Assembly (NCBI GenBank): GCA_029891385.1
Contig: CM057225.1
Span: 78,083,887-78,147,886 of the forward strand
Reading direction: 5' to 3'
Length of the DNA stretch: 64,000 nt
Source of the DNA: Erythroxylum novogranatense
Taxonomy: Eukaryota; Streptophyta; Magnoliopsida; Malpighiales; Erythroxylaceae
Shown: in pieces, positions 35,209 to 47,240 of the stretch
How the letters are laid out: each line of letters begins with the position of its first letter
How positions within the stretch are numbered: the stretch's first letter is position 1
The notes under the pieces: generated by a model
What the model saw: the letters and a program-made list of their open reading frames with translations, nothing else
Databases searched by the model: none
What the model was told of the DNA's origin: nothing
Position numbers and translations under genes: made by a program

Positions 35209-36789
35209 AGCATTAATGAATGGTAAATCCCCTCTCCTATAATTCGATTAATTTCTTTTGATAGATTTCCATTGTGACTTGTGCAATTGTCAATTTCAAT
35301 TTTTCTTGTTTTGTTTTAATTTTCCAAAATCAGTTCTTGTGTTTATAGTTTTGTTCAGCTTTTATTTCATTTTATATTCTTTTTTTTAGCCTTAGATGAC
35401 TTAGTATTAGGCTAACACCCTCCTTGTGGGATCGACCCTTCAATACTACAAAGAACGACCTATATGTTTGTGGTATCTAAGGGCTTATAAATTTAAAGCT
35501 CGAATCTAACGATCACAAATAGAGAAATCAACTAAGTGAAGTCCTAAACCTTAAAATTAGCAAAGTAGTTCTTCTAATGCTTTTCCTTCCCTTCCTCTTT
35601 AGCTTTGCTTGAATCACTTAATGAAATGATGGGATGAAGAAGGTGAAATGGAAAGGAGAAAATCTAAAGTTAAGCCATCAAAATGTCATCCATCTCCCCT
35701 CTTCATATGCTTTTCATGAATTTTCTAGTTTTGGACACATGTTTCAATCCCATCGGACCATATGTTACAATCCTATTTGAACATGTGTTACAATATCATT
35801 AGACCATCTGTTAATTCTATTGGACCATGTGTTAAAATTATATTGGACCATGTGTTAAAATTATATTAGACCATGTGTTACAATTCTATTGGACCATGTG
35901 TTACAATTCTATTGGACACAAATGCTTTAATCTTATTAGTCCATGAGTTGACTTTAGAAAAATGGCATATTGGTCCTTCTTCTTCCTTTAATTCCCACAT
36001 TAGCCTATAATCTTATCATTCCCCTATGTCTTAAGTTTCTAATGACATAAATTTCATGCAATTTGGTTTATAATATTAGTAGTTATACCTTAAAAACTAC
36101 CGATTGTTCAAAAACAAGGACAGTAGCCAAAACTTGACTTCAAAACAAAATTCAAAACTATTATAGGCAAAATAAGATTTCAGTTTATTCATTAAAATTT
36201 TAGACCTATGTCTCTATTTTAATCTCCAATTAAAATTATCCAATTTAGAGGTCTACAGGTCAAGATATGGTCAAATTGTAGAAATTTGTTCAGTGGAACC
36301 TATCTATTCAGTGAGGTACACATCCCAAATCAACTAACTTCGGTCTTATCATGTAAGAGCAACACAAAAATAAATCCAATTTAACCAAAAACATCCCATT
36401 TACTTATGAAATAATTTTTTTATCAATTCCTCTCACATCACATTCATAAATCCAAGCAAACATATAAAAAATTTCTATACATATTTCACGTCTAAATATG
36501 TATGTCCATGTCAAAGTGAACAAATTATCTATTTACCCTTGTCTTTTATAATAAGTACCATTATATCTCTTACTATATTTAGATGTACTTAATGCATTAT
36601 ATTCAATTCTTAATATACCCTAGACATGCTATAATACTTCCAAAGGGTATGCTAGGGCATTACACTGACTATTTGAATATTAATATAGGTCTTTATAAGG
36701 TCTTTGAGGGCAGTAATGCTATCAGTAAGTCTAGTATACATGTTGAAGTGAATCACACGTTAATACAATGCTTATAAAACGATATAGAA
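35209..36789. other. Unassigned spacer between the Tekay-like and SIRE-type elements
   Basis: There is no gene. The phrase cttgtgggatcgaccc (about 35433) recalls Athila/Tat leaders. The stretch around 36000-36060 resembles 10110-10150 of the old solo LTR (cttaagtttctaatgaca), hinting at further LTR remnants. gctagggcattaca, ending at 36664, could be the edge of another LTR (start tgtaatgccc on the minus strand), but no partner end or TSD was found. Confidence 0.4.
35740..35945. repeat. Minisatellite of about 24 bp, roughly eight units
   Basis: The unit is close to attggaccatgtgttacaat plus ttct, repeated from about 35740 to 35945, with the best copies at 35815-35925. The edges are degenerate. 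Confidence 0.8.
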
Positions 36790-37292
36790 TGCACGAGAAG
36801 GGGGGGTTGAATTGTGTGTTCCACTTTTTGAAAATCTTTCAAAAACGTTTGTTAGAAATAAAATTCTTTTATAGAATTTTCGATAGATCCTGATTAATCA
36901 AAACTTTGAAAACTTTGTTTACGAACTAAGTAATGATAAAACTTGAATTTAAAAGAGATATAGAGTAAGAGTAATTGACACAGCGATTTATCCTGGTTCA
37001 CCCCAAACCGTGGGCTAAGTCCAGTCCTCAGAGTTATTTCTGAGATTTTCACTATCTCTTCAACTTTTACAAGTATTCTTTGCGAGCCTCTTCAGGTCTC
37101 TACAATCAGTATTCTTTCACACTTAGCCTCTGCAGGCTATCTGTACTACTTTCTCACAGATAAGTGTTTGATCATTTGTTATAGTAAAATAGCTCTCGAC
37201 TATATTGCACAGAATGCTTTTACGATCACATAGATGTAAATCTGCTAATTTTTCAATTATGCAACTAACTTTGTAATCTTCGACTTCGACTT

Positions 37293-37301
37293 GTATTTAT
37301 A
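37293..37301 (-). promoter_or_regulatory. TATA box of the SIRE LTR
   Basis: The minus strand reads tataaatac within gaagtctataaatacaagtc, the only TATA-like site at a sensible place in this LTR. Confidence 0.5.
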
Positions 37302-37424
37302 GACTTCGTCTCCAACTGCTTCTTGATTCTTGTTTCTTAATTCTTGCTCCTTGAATCTTGTTTCTTGAATCTTTAACAGAAACGGTTAATCAGTTGAGTT
37401 CTGTAACTAACCCGAACTGACTCT

Positions 37425-37590
37425 TACGTCTGCTTCTCAATTCGCATCTTCGTCTATTTTTCTATTCACGTCTTCGTCTGCTTTTCTATTCACGTCTTCG
37501 TCTATGTCTGCGTCATCTGTTTTACTTCGTCTGCATTACTTCGACTGCTTTTCTTCGTCTGCATTACTTCGTCTTCTTTATTTTTCTCTT
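37425..37590. repeat. Degenerate direct repeats of cgtcttcgtctgc in the SIRE LTR
   Basis: Words ttcgtctgc and ttcgtctat recur about every 19-27 bases, with flanks tttctattca and ttactt. On the sense strand the word reads gcagacgaag, close to the gcagacga words in the LTRs at 8618 and 45488. Confidence 0.7.
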
Positions 37591-37637
37591 TGTTATACAT
37601 CAAAATTATTTCTAAGTAAAGTCATCTTGACTTAACA

Positions 37638-37655
37638 ATCTCCCCCTTTTTTATC
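37638..37655 (-). other. Polypurine tract of the SIRE-type element
   Basis: On the minus strand a run of A then gggggagat abuts the 3' LTR start tgttaagtc. Confidence 0.8.
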
Positions 37656-37845
37656 ATAACAACTTATATACAGCAAAGAAAACAAAATACAATGTATAAG
37701 AAAAAAAAACTTATCTTCAAAAGTCTTCTTCTTCTTCCTTCTTCTTCAGCTCCTTCAATCACACCCTTAAAATTTGACGTTTTCCATTCCTCCATTCCTC
37801 TTCTGCTCATTCTCTTCTCCCCCTATTTGTTATAATAAAAAATGA

Positions 37846-40211
37846 TTAATGACGACGACTCTTCAACAGTTCTGTCATCATTTTCTTCAGATCATTCATC
37901 GTCTCCTTTATCTCGTTTACTTCTCCTCGTAGTTGGTTGATTTCTGCTTGGGAGGCAAATGATGACGAGGGTTGATCATTCTCTTCAGAGGGTGCTGTGA
38001 ATGCAATTTTCGTAGCATATGCGTCCGAGGATGGAACATAATCTTCATTGATTGCAATTGTGGGTGGATGAATGAATACATTGGACTCTGGGATGTCCAA
38101 GTCATAGGGAACAGGTAGCATCAGCAACTGTCTTCCTTGTAAGGGTATGCCTTTAGCTTCAATAGACAGTGTATTAGATAAGGGTCTAATACGCAGAACT
38201 GTCTATACCAGGGATTCGATGAAGTTCCCTGTGATTAATCTTCCCCTTACTGGACAGTTTTCTTTCTTATCAGTATAGCTACAACTAGCTCCACCAGTAT
38301 TCTCTTCAGAAGCGCATGCCTCATTTATTTTCTGCACTTCTTCTGCAATCTGATCTGCGGACAGATCATCACAAACTTCATCTGGATACAGCTTCTTTTT
38401 CCCTTTATTCATATCCAAAGGATATCTTGGCTGAATATTTGGGACAACCTTTATAATTGACTTCTCTGTGATAGGATAAATAGTGCACGGACGAGAAGAC
38501 AATTTCGTAGGGTATGGCTTCGTAGCAGCATCCCTCAAGACATCATAAAACATTTTTTCATCTTCCTTCAGCAAATGCCATGTGTCACTATTTATTGAGA
38601 TAGGTTGTACAACAGCCATTACCTTCTTCCTGGGTTGATCACAAATGGCGATTGCAGTCTTCCTCTTGATCACAACTTCAACCATTCTGATCTTCAACTT
38701 ATCCTTTCTTAAAAATTCGGAATAGTTGTGAACGACCAGACTTGGTTTATCAGATTTCTCCAATGGTGCCTCTACTGAGCTCAAATCTGTTGTGATCCCT
38801 TGTTGATTATTTACAGGAGCAGGCTGAACCAGGCTAGGCTCCACTGGTTCCTCCGTTTGCTCAACAATGGGAGTATTCATTTCTTCATTTATGTTCACAG
38901 GAGTAGACAAACTCCTCCTTCGAACTACTTTAGTCTTTATTCTTGGAGTTTTCTTCACTTGAGACTTTTGTGTCTCAGACTCCAATTTTCTCTTCTTCTC
39001 AGTCTCCTTGCTCTGTTTGGCTTATTCTTCCTCCAAAATTGAGACAAGAGATCTTGTCGCCTTTGCCTTTGGTGCGCTGGATCCAGAGGCTTCATCTTGT
39101 TCTTGCTCTCTGGCTCTCTTTTCTTCTTGTTCCTTCAGAGTCCGAATCCTCGGTGATCTCTTTGCCTTCTTCGTAATTTCACCCAAGAGATTCTCTCCTT
39201 TTCTTTTTGTCGCACCATCGTCTGTCCTTTGAGCAATATCATACTCTTTTCTAGGACATGCCAGTTTTATCAAAGGCCTTTTATTTATTCTTCTTCTTTC
39301 TTCTATTGACATACTCACACTTCCATGAGATCTAGAACTTGTTGTTGGAGAATTCTTTAACAATCGCTCCCCCTCAGTTCTAGTTCTCCTTGAAGAGTCT
39401 GCTTCTTCTCTAATAACTGTTCTCAGACCCATTCGTTGTATCGTGACTGAGTCAATTGTACTCTTCACAGGTACAATCCTTCTATTCCTCTGTGTAGAAG
39501 GACTCCGGATTCCTTAAAAATCCTTGTAAGAAGCATGTCGTAAGGATAGCTATTTGTATCCTTCATCCCCTTAATCATGTAATGAAAGATTAAGAAGGGT
39601 AAGTCAATAGGATTGCGATTCAGCAGGTAGAACAAACATTGTTCATCCAGAGTGGTCACCAAATGCCTCGAACCTACTCTGGGTAAGATGCAGTTAAATA
39701 GAATAGCATGAAGAACCCTAGTTTTTGGGACCAGACTCGAAGTCTTCCTCTCCGAAGGGTCATTCACTCCATACAACTTTCTGCTAACATCTTCTTCCTT
39801 CATATTGACCATTGTCATCCACTTAGCCTTGGTTGACAGAGTCTCACCAACCAATGGACAATCAGTCACCTTCCTTATCACCTCTTTTGTCACAACAACA
39901 GATATACCATCTACAGAGGATACAATAGTGTTGTCTACGAGTTGAGCGTTCTTTCAAAAATCAAATACTTCATCGGTGTACACTGGTTCTCGTACCTGGA
40001 AGAAATTCCTCCAACCAGCTCTTTCAATCTCAGGTTCTATGTCCATACCATCCTTCCTTAGTGACTCGAAATCCACATGCCTTCTGAATATCATAGCTGC
40101 CTCCATTGTTTCAAAACGAAAACTGACTCTGGAAAGCTTTTCTTCTAGGGTAGGATGATTGAGAGAATTTTGAGAGTAAGATGAACCGTCTAGAGATGAG
40201 AGTAACCGCAA
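37846..40211 (-). pseudogene. Env-like third coding region of the SIRE-type element
   Basis: Four minus-strand frames form a chain: 39954-40211 (LEEKLSRVSFRFETMEAAMI), 39465-39893 (KLYGVNDPSERKTSSL, LHAILFNCILPRVGSRHLVT, DSYPYDMLLTRIF-like), 39022-39468 (basic, serine-rich) and 38203-38985 (proline/valine-rich). A tail at 37846-38127 ends in a coiled-coil-like stretch (QAEINQLRGEVNEIKETMND). This layout matches the env-like or plant-transposon-protein region downstream of pol in SIRE/Maximus elements. I see no obvious signal peptide or transmembrane segment, and its function is not established. Stops separate the pieces. Confidence 0.68.
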
Positions 40212-40425
40212 TGATTTCAGTTTCAGGCTACTTGAAGAGTCTTATCACGCATGCCCTAGAATTGTTGGGATTCTAAAGATCGTGAAGCGTTTCCCTCCAA
40301 AACTTTCTTGTCAGAGAAGTTACCAGCTGTAACTCACTGTATCTGACGCCGTTAATTTTGACGTCCCTTTAACCTGACTGTTCGCTTAACATAACCATGT
40401 TAAGGTTGCGCCTGATCTTCTGGAA

Positions 40426-40965
40426 TCATTCTTCACTCAATGGTTTAGTGAAGATGTCTGCCCACTGATACTCTGTTTCGATGAACTGTAGCTTAACCAC
40501 CTTCCTCTGAACATAGTCTCTCAAGAAGTGATGTCTGACTTCAATATGTTTCACTCTCGAGTGCTGAATTAGATTCTTTGACAGGTTAATTGCACTGGTG
40601 TTGTTGCAATAAATTGGAATCTCCTCTTCTTGAATTGAATAGTCTTCAAGTTGATATTTGATCCACAACGTTTGTGAACTACAGCTTGCGGCAGACATAT
40701 ACTCTACTTCGGCAGTTGATAGGGCAATTGAACTTTGTCTCTTGCTTGACCAGGAGACTAGGTTAGCGCCAAGAAAGTGACATCCTCCACTTGTGCTCTT
40801 CCTTTCGATTCTATCTCCGGCATAGTCCGCGTCGCAATATCCGATTATCCTGAAATCTTTACCTTTCATTAAGCAAAGATCAGTAGTACCTGCGAGATAT
40901 CTCATAATTCTTTTAACAGCAATATAATGAGACTCTCTAGGATCGGCCTGAAACCTTGCACACAA
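40426..40965 (-). pseudogene. RNase H of the SIRE-type element
   Basis: A 179-aa minus frame carries HYIAVKRIMRYLAGTTDLCL, GYCDADYAGDRIERKSTSG, LSTAEVEYMSAASCSSQTLW, YCNNTSAINLSKNLIQHSRV, KHIEVRHHFLRDYV and ADIFTKPL. All landmark residues of copia RNase H are present. It is the best-preserved domain of this element, with a stop only at its junction with the RT. Confidence 0.92.
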
Positions 40966-42010
40966 TCATACACTGAATAGAATATCAGGTCTACTTGCTG
41001 TAAGATATAGTAAAGAGCCGATCATCCCTCTATACAGGGTTTGATCCACCTTCTTACCAAGTTCATCTTTCGACAAAAGGTTTGAAGGATGCATCGGAGT
41101 AGCAATAGGCTTCACATTTTGCATGTCAAATTTAACCAACAAGTCTTTCACATATTTTTGTTGATGGATAAAAATCTTCTCTTCGGTCTGCTTAACTTGC
41201 AACCCAAGAAAGAACTTTAACTCACCCATCATGCTCATTTCAAATTCATTTTTCATTAGACTCTCAAACTTCATGCATAATTTCTTTTAAGTAGCACCAA
41301 AAATGATATCATCAACATATATCTGTACAATTATAAATTCATTTTCATAATTCTTCCTAAAGAACGTCTTATCAACTTGACCTCTACCAAAACCATTCTT
41401 TAAGAGAAAAGTACTCAGACGATCATACCAAGCTCTAGGAGCTTGCTTCAGGCCGTATAAGGCTTTATGAAGTCTATAGACATGGTCTGGATTTTTAACA
41501 TCCTCAAAACCAGGTGGTTGCTTAAGATACACTTCTTCGTCTATAAAACCATTCAGAAAGGCACTCTTCACATCCATCTGAAACAGCTTTATATTATGAC
41601 AGACTGCATATGCCAGCAATATATTAATGGCTTCAAGTCTTGCTACTGGAGCATATGTCTCATTGTAGTCTATTCCTTCTTGCTGATTATAGCCTTGTGC
41701 TACTAATCTAGCCTTATTTCAACTCACTCTTCCTGATTCGTCTAACTTATTCTTAAAGACCCATCTGGTTCCAATAATGGATTTCTTAGAGGGTTTCGGA
41801 ACTAAAGACCAGACATTATTCCTAGTAAATTAATTTAGCTCCTCTTGCATGGCTAACACCCAAGCTTCATCTCGAAGAGCTTCCTCAACCTTCTTAGGCT
41901 CTATTTCAGAGATAAAAGCCACATTAGCTTCTCTTCTGAATCTGGATCTTGTCCTAACTCCTTCTGAGGTCTCTCCGATAATCAACTCTTCTGGATGAGA
42001 ACCTTTATAT
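40966..42010 (-). pseudogene. Reverse transcriptase of the SIRE-type element
   Basis: From about 41810 downward the minus strand reads RWVFKNKLDESGRVS, a stop, KARLVAQGYNQQEGIDYNET, then frame 41287-41619 with QMDVKSAFLNGFIDEEVYL, LKQAPRAWYDRLSTFLL and the catalytic YVDDIIFGAT. Frame 40966-41274 adds GELKFFLGLQVKQTEEKIFI and MIGSLLYLTASRPDI. The YVDD box is intact. At least three stops break the polyprotein. Confidence 0.92.
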
Positions 42011-42316
42011 TTCTAATATATTTTCAGTCTAATAGTTTCTGGAATATCTTTAACTTTGTCCTTTTGAGTACCTGGTGCCGGAGTTTCTATTGTGTCATCT
42101 AAGTTCTTTGAAGGACCTTCAGTCTCCATGTCATCTTCCTTATGGGGTTGGGAACTATCATCAAACTTGACATGGATGGACTCCTCAACTATATTTGAAA
42201 TAAGATTGTATACCCGAAATGCCTTAGACGTTAATGAGTAGCCTAGAAAGATTCCTGGATAGGTCTTTAAATTGAATTTATCCAACAACTCCTTTGTATT
42301 CAGAATAGAGCACTTG
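42011..42316 (-). pseudogene. Integrase C-terminus of the SIRE-type element
   Basis: The minus strand reads HKCSILNTKELLDKFNLKTY, then GIFLGYSLTSKAFRVYN and a stretch of acidic linker. This is the C-terminal integrase region of copia elements leading to the RT linker. It is cut at 42316 by the solo LTR and continues at 44808 (FGC on that side, KCS on this side). Confidence 0.85.
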
Positions 42317-44802
42317 TGTAACACCCCACTCCCGTATGACCCGAACCCGATATCATTGGTGATATCCGAGTCCGTGTCTGTGTTAGTGTCTTATCGAATT
42401 GAAATTCGCAATCATTGTATAACAAAGCCTTGTATTTAGACTTAGCCCATTGTGGTGTTATTGTTTTTACACATTGACAATTGCATTATTGTTGCCTGAC
42501 TGTAATGAGTGTTGACTGTTTGCAATAACTGGAAATAGTTTATTGTGCTTATGGGCTTAAATTACTTACTGTTTTTACCGTTGTTTTTACCGGGCCAATG
42601 TATGTTATATAAAAAATTTGTATAGACGTGGGAGATATGGAATTTCAAAATCTGAACCTACATTGTGATGTTAAGTGCTAATTAGGTCAGAAACTTGCAT
42701 AACAGATTGGAAACTGTTAGAGGCTGAATTGGAGTTTGGTTGTTTCAGGAAGAATTGAAGTTTGAGGATTTATCTTTTCAGGGATATAAAGTTCTGATTG
42801 TTCTGACTTGTGTACAGGGAGTTATGCTTGTTATAAGTTCACTGCTCAAATTGAATGATTTCAGGGACAGCAACATTGAGTGAATTAATTGACCTAGTTA
42901 GCATGGGAATTGAAATTTTGGTTGTTTCACAAAAGTTGTAAAGGACATTGTGATCTTCATGAGCACATTTATTGCATAATTTTTGACTACCTCGAATGAA
43001 AGATAGTGAATTTCCAATGACTGTTCTGTTTTGGGAAGTGATTGTGTAGGCAGTAGCTTGTACTGGGATTTTGACACCCTTAGGGGTGAAATTGATTTTT
43101 CTGTACTAAAGGAAACTTGTAGAGGGTTTCATTACCTTTCCAATGAGATATGGTTTGCATTTTTCTAAATTGTGTAGAATATGTTATGAATTTTTGAATT
43201 TCGGTTAAAGAAAAGGGAAAAAGAGTAGGAAATAAGGGCAATATATATATATATATTAATTATTGAATTTTGGTTTCTTTCGTGAATAACTTTTCCGTCC
43301 GACGTCCGATTGACCTGATTCTTGAGGCATCGGATTCAGTGAATATTGAATTTCATTTTTTGAGAAATTGGGGATTTTTGGACGAAAAATTTGACGTGGA
43401 TCCGGGTAAGGAACTGTTAATCACTGTTTTTTTTAATTGGGGACCTATAGAGGTCCAAATTGAGCGCCGTCAGCGCCATTAGGTTTCTAATTTTTCAAAC
43501 GGATTTTTCTAATGGAAAAAAAATGGGATTAGGGCCGGGAATTCATGAACATGCATTATACACCTACATGTGTATCCTTAACGAATTCGAATTGAATTTT
43601 TAGTGACAGTTTGTTCTCTGTTTCTTATAGAGACACAACTGGAACGTCGATCGACCGACGTAGCAGAGACTTCCCGACAAGAGCTCGGAAGTAATAGGTG
43701 AGTAACCTAGGTAGTTACATCAATCTACGTGTTTACTGTGACCTAATTGCCCTACGAGGATTGCTTGAATTACGTATGACAGAGATCAATTGTGTGATAT
43801 GGACTATTAATTGACTGATTGACTGCAAAATATTAACTGTAAATTGCCTGTAGATTACTGATCATGGTGACGTGTATACTGTTACTATGACTGAATATAA
43901 TCTTGTTACTGTGATGGACTGGTAAATGACTGTGAACACCTAGATGGTTTTCGTTCTATCTTGTTAGCTAATACTGTTACTGTGACTGAATATTGACACT
44001 GGTATATGCATCGCATACATTACTACATGAACTGATAATAACGGTTGTGACCGTAGCAGCTCATTGATATTGATATCGAGCCTTGAGCTCGAAGGGAGAA
44101 ATCCACTCCCATCTTCATCGGGAGAAATCCACTCCCATTGCTTCTTGGTCATCGTAAAGCGCTTTCGGTCATAACATCAACTAAATCGAAAGCATCACAT
44201 GCGCATCGCATACATATCTTGGACTGAATAAGCGTGTTTCTCTTATTCGATCGTGTTATTATTATTACTACTATGATTGCATGATTTTGTAACCATATAT
44301 TACTATATTTGTAGATCGTAGTATTCAGAATCACCGACATCAGTAAATTGTTATATGATGCATGAATTGGGAGAACCATCGATGATGGTTTCTCATTGAG
44401 TTCGCAAACTCATCCAAAATTGCAATCTATTTTTCAGGATTTGAAGAGTACCCCGTTCAACGTGGGAGTATGTCTACTGTAGGTAAGTGAAGGATAGAGG
44501 TCGGGATCAGTTTGCGTCTGCATTAGTATATTTCTATTCTCTGATTTTATGTATTATTGCTTAAGTCAGTTTGTAAAATCAACAGACTGGAGTTAATTGT
44601 ATTTATGAAAAGGGCCTCGAGTCCATTGAATGGTGTATGTAAATTGTTTCCGTATATGTTATAATGTGTATGTGTGTGTGAAAAAAAAAGTTAATACTGA
44701 GTTTTGACTGACTGAGTGATGTAGCACGCCACCCTCGTGAGACACGAACTCGGATATCACCAATGATATCGGGTTCGGGTCATACGGGAGTGGGGTGTTA
44801 CA
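42317..44802 (+). repeat. Solo LTR with 63-bp terminal inverted repeats
   Basis: This 2486-bp insertion has TSD acttg at 42312-42316 and 44803-44807 and ends tgtaacacccc...ggggtgttaca. The first 63 bases (42317-42379) are the inverted complement of the last 63 (44740-44802) with one mismatch. The 5-bp TSD and TG...CA ends favour an LTR, and it shares a hairpin-plus-acceptor block (44383-44443) with the LTR at 45488-49174. A DNA transposon is the alternative, but no transposase or typical DNA-transposon TSD length supports it. Plus orientation is inferred from the shared block. Confidence 0.75.
44383..44443 (+). promoter_or_regulatory. Conserved LTR block B (hairpin plus CAG site)
   Basis: gaaccatcgatgatggtttc, a possible hairpin, is followed by ttgagttcgcaaactca, a T-rich stretch and ttttcag. 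About 60 of 64 bases match 48716-48780 in the next solo LTR. Confidence 0.65.
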
Positions 44803-44807
44803 ACTTG

Positions 44808-45482
44808 CACCCGAATGGATGAAAGTAAGATATGTTTGGTCTTCTTCCATTCCATAACTCATAAGGAGTTTTCTTCAACATGGGTCACAACAGAATTCTA
44901 TTCTGAATATAGCATGCTATATTCACAGCTTCTTCCCAGAAGTACTTAGGAAGATTCATCTCGCAAAGCATAGTCCTAGCCATTTCTTGAATCGTTCTGT
45001 TCTTCCTTTCAATAACTCCATTCTGTTGTGGAGTCCTGAGAGCAGAGAAATTGTGGAAAATCCCATTCTCCTCACAGAATAATCTAAACTTCTCGTTCTC
45101 AAAGTCTCCACCATGGTCACTCTTGATACTAGCTATAGACATTCCTTTTTCAATCTGTAACTTTCTGGATAAGGTCCTAAAACACTTAAAAGATTCATCT
45201 TTGTGTGATAAAAACAATATCCAACAAAATCGAGTAAAGTCATCAACAATAACAAGTCCATATTTCTTTCCGCCAAGACTTACTGTCCTCGTTGGACCAA
45301 ATAAATCCATATGTAACAACTCTAAAGGTCTAGATGATGTTACAAAAATTTTAGAAGAAAAAGAAGTTTTAACTTGTTTTCCTTTCAAACAGTTTTCACA
45401 GAAAAACTCTTTGTCAAAACTCATTTTTTGTAATCCTCTTACCAAATCATGCTTGCCAACTTTGAAATGTGTTTAAAAGAGA
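44808..45482 (-). pseudogene. Integrase core of the SIRE-type element
   Basis: The 186-aa minus frame (44885-45445) reads CENCLKGKQVKTSF, LLHMDLFGPTRTVSLGGKKY, VIVDDFTRFCWILFLSHKDE, IKSDHGGDFENEKFRLFCEE, TPQQNGVIERKNRTIQEMAR and FWEEAVNIACYIQNR. The D, D and E of the catalytic triad fall in DLFGP, SDHGGDF and NGVIERKNR, all present. It is bounded by two solo LTR insertions and broken by a stop after RILL. Confidence 0.92.
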
Positions 45483-46402
45483 CATGATGTAGCATCCCGT
45501 TACCGATGCGATGAGCATCGTGTTATGAGTGTAGAGTTGTTAGTGCTTAATTTGTGATCGAGTGTTTTGTGGCCTCTGATTTTAGAGAGATAGATCATTT
45601 TGCACATGCATATACATAGTGACATGTATTCATGATTGTTCCGGCATTTGATAGTGATTGTGTTTGAAAAAGTGAAATTGAGATGATTTTGTGAATTGTG
45701 ATTATTTAAAATGTTGAAATAATTGGGTTAATGAAATCTTGCGATTATGAATTTTGGTGAAATTATTGTATTTGTATATGCTGGTAAATTTATGGTGTAT
45801 TGGAAGATATATTTATAGTTGGGAGCAAGAATTAATTAAATGAAGTGTTGGAGATAGTTTGGTTATATTGGAAAGGGGAGAACTAAATGGAGTTAGTTCA
45901 AAAGTAACTAAGTTATAGTTTATTCATTAAGAAAGTGACATGTGTACTTGGACCTTGTACCCTAGCTAGGAGTAGGTGGTCACTATTCCTTGAGGGCTGA
46001 TGGGTTAAGTCTTGTCTAAGCCTTCTTTATTCATTTTCTTCCTAAAACTTTTCTCTCGGAGACATAGAGCTTTCCTACCCAAATTATCTTCTAAGGGACT
46101 TTGGTGTTCTTTCTTTCTTTCACCAACCTTTCTCTACCTTTGGTGTTGTCGACTCTAAGGAGAATCCATAAGCTGATCTTTTCGTGTGGAGTTTAGAGCT
46201 TGAAGATCTGTTTGAGTTCTCAACAGTAAGTGTTAGAGAAACCCCTCATTGTTAGAGATTTATGAAATAAAGTTGAGAGATTTCATCGTTTTCATGGAAA
46301 GATGTATTTCATGTGTTTGTTCATAAATCCTGGGTAGTTGGGGAGGAATAAATTCTGTTATAGTGTTAAATGAGTGGTTGAGAAAACTTTTAGTGTTCGG
46401 TG

Positions 46403-47240
46403 ATATGTCCTGGACAGAAAAATCAGCTGAAGCGAAAATCAGCTGAAGGAAAATCAGCTGAAGCAAAAGCAGACGATATGGACGTGATATCGATAGATTT
46501 AGACAAAATTTCCTTCTTGAAAGTTGTAGATCTTTCTTTTCTCTATGAGATAGATGTCAAGTTTGTCCAATTTGAATATCAGAGTCAAAAGATATGATCT
46601 ATATAAGTGGACATGTTCTGAAGCGAAAACCAGCTGAAAGGAAAATCAGTTGAAGCGAAAATCAGCTGAAGGAAAATCAGCTGAAGCAAAAGCAGACGAT
46701 ATGGACGTGATATCGATAGATTTAGACAAAATTTCCTTCTTGAAAGTTGTAGATCTTTCTTTTCTCTATGAGATAGATGTCAAGTTTGTCCAATTTGGAT
46801 ATCGGAGTCAAACGATATGATCTATATAAGTGGACATGTTCTGAAGCGAAAACCAGCTGAAAAGAAAATCAGCTGAAGCGAAAATCAGCTGAAGGAAAAT
46901 CAGCTGAAGCAAAAGCAGACGATATGGACGTGATATCGATAGATTTAGACAAAATTTCCTTCTTGCAAGTTGTAGATCTTTCTTTTCTCTATGAGATAGA
47001 TGTCAAGTTTGTCCAATTTGGATATCGGAGTCAAAAGATATGATCTATATAAGTGGACATGTTCTGGGCAGTAAAAAAATCAGTGAAGCAAAATCGAAGG
47101 AAGGAAAAATCAGCTGAAGCGAAAACCAGCCAAGCGAAAACCAGCTGAAGAAAAAAACCAGCTGAAGCAAAAATCAGCTGAAGCGAAAATCAGCTGAAGC
47201 AAAATCAGCTGAAGCAAAAATCGACGGAAGGAAAGCGATG
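46403..47240 (+). repeat. 223-bp tandem repeat with CAGCTG words
   Basis: gcagacgatatgg recurs at 46469, 46692 and 46915, an exact period of 223, with a fourth partial unit to 47240. Each unit starts with several aatcagctgaagc words (palindromic CAGCTG) and then carries ttgaaagttgtagatcttt. Confidence 0.9.

Larger units (their letters stand above)
36790..37637 (-). repeat. 3' LTR of the SIRE-type element
   Basis: The LTR is 848 bp. On the plus strand it starts tgcacgagaagg and ends gacttaaca, next to the purine tract. It contains a minus-strand TATA-like tataaatac at 37293-37301 and a CT-rich direct-repeat zone (about 37425-37590) built on cgtcttcgtctgc. The TSD partner is outside the window. 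Confidence 0.82.

Noticed and set aside
38800..39232. Overlapping plus-strand frames rich in serine and leucine
   Set aside because: They are antisense to the lysine/glutamate/serine-rich env-like region of the SIRE element.
42317..44802. DNA transposon (MULE, hAT or CACTA) because of the long inverted repeats
   Set aside because: The 5-bp TSD and TG...CA ends do not fit 9-, 8- or 3-bp TSD families, no transposase is seen, and a block is shared with a neighbouring LTR. Kept as a solo LTR with a note.
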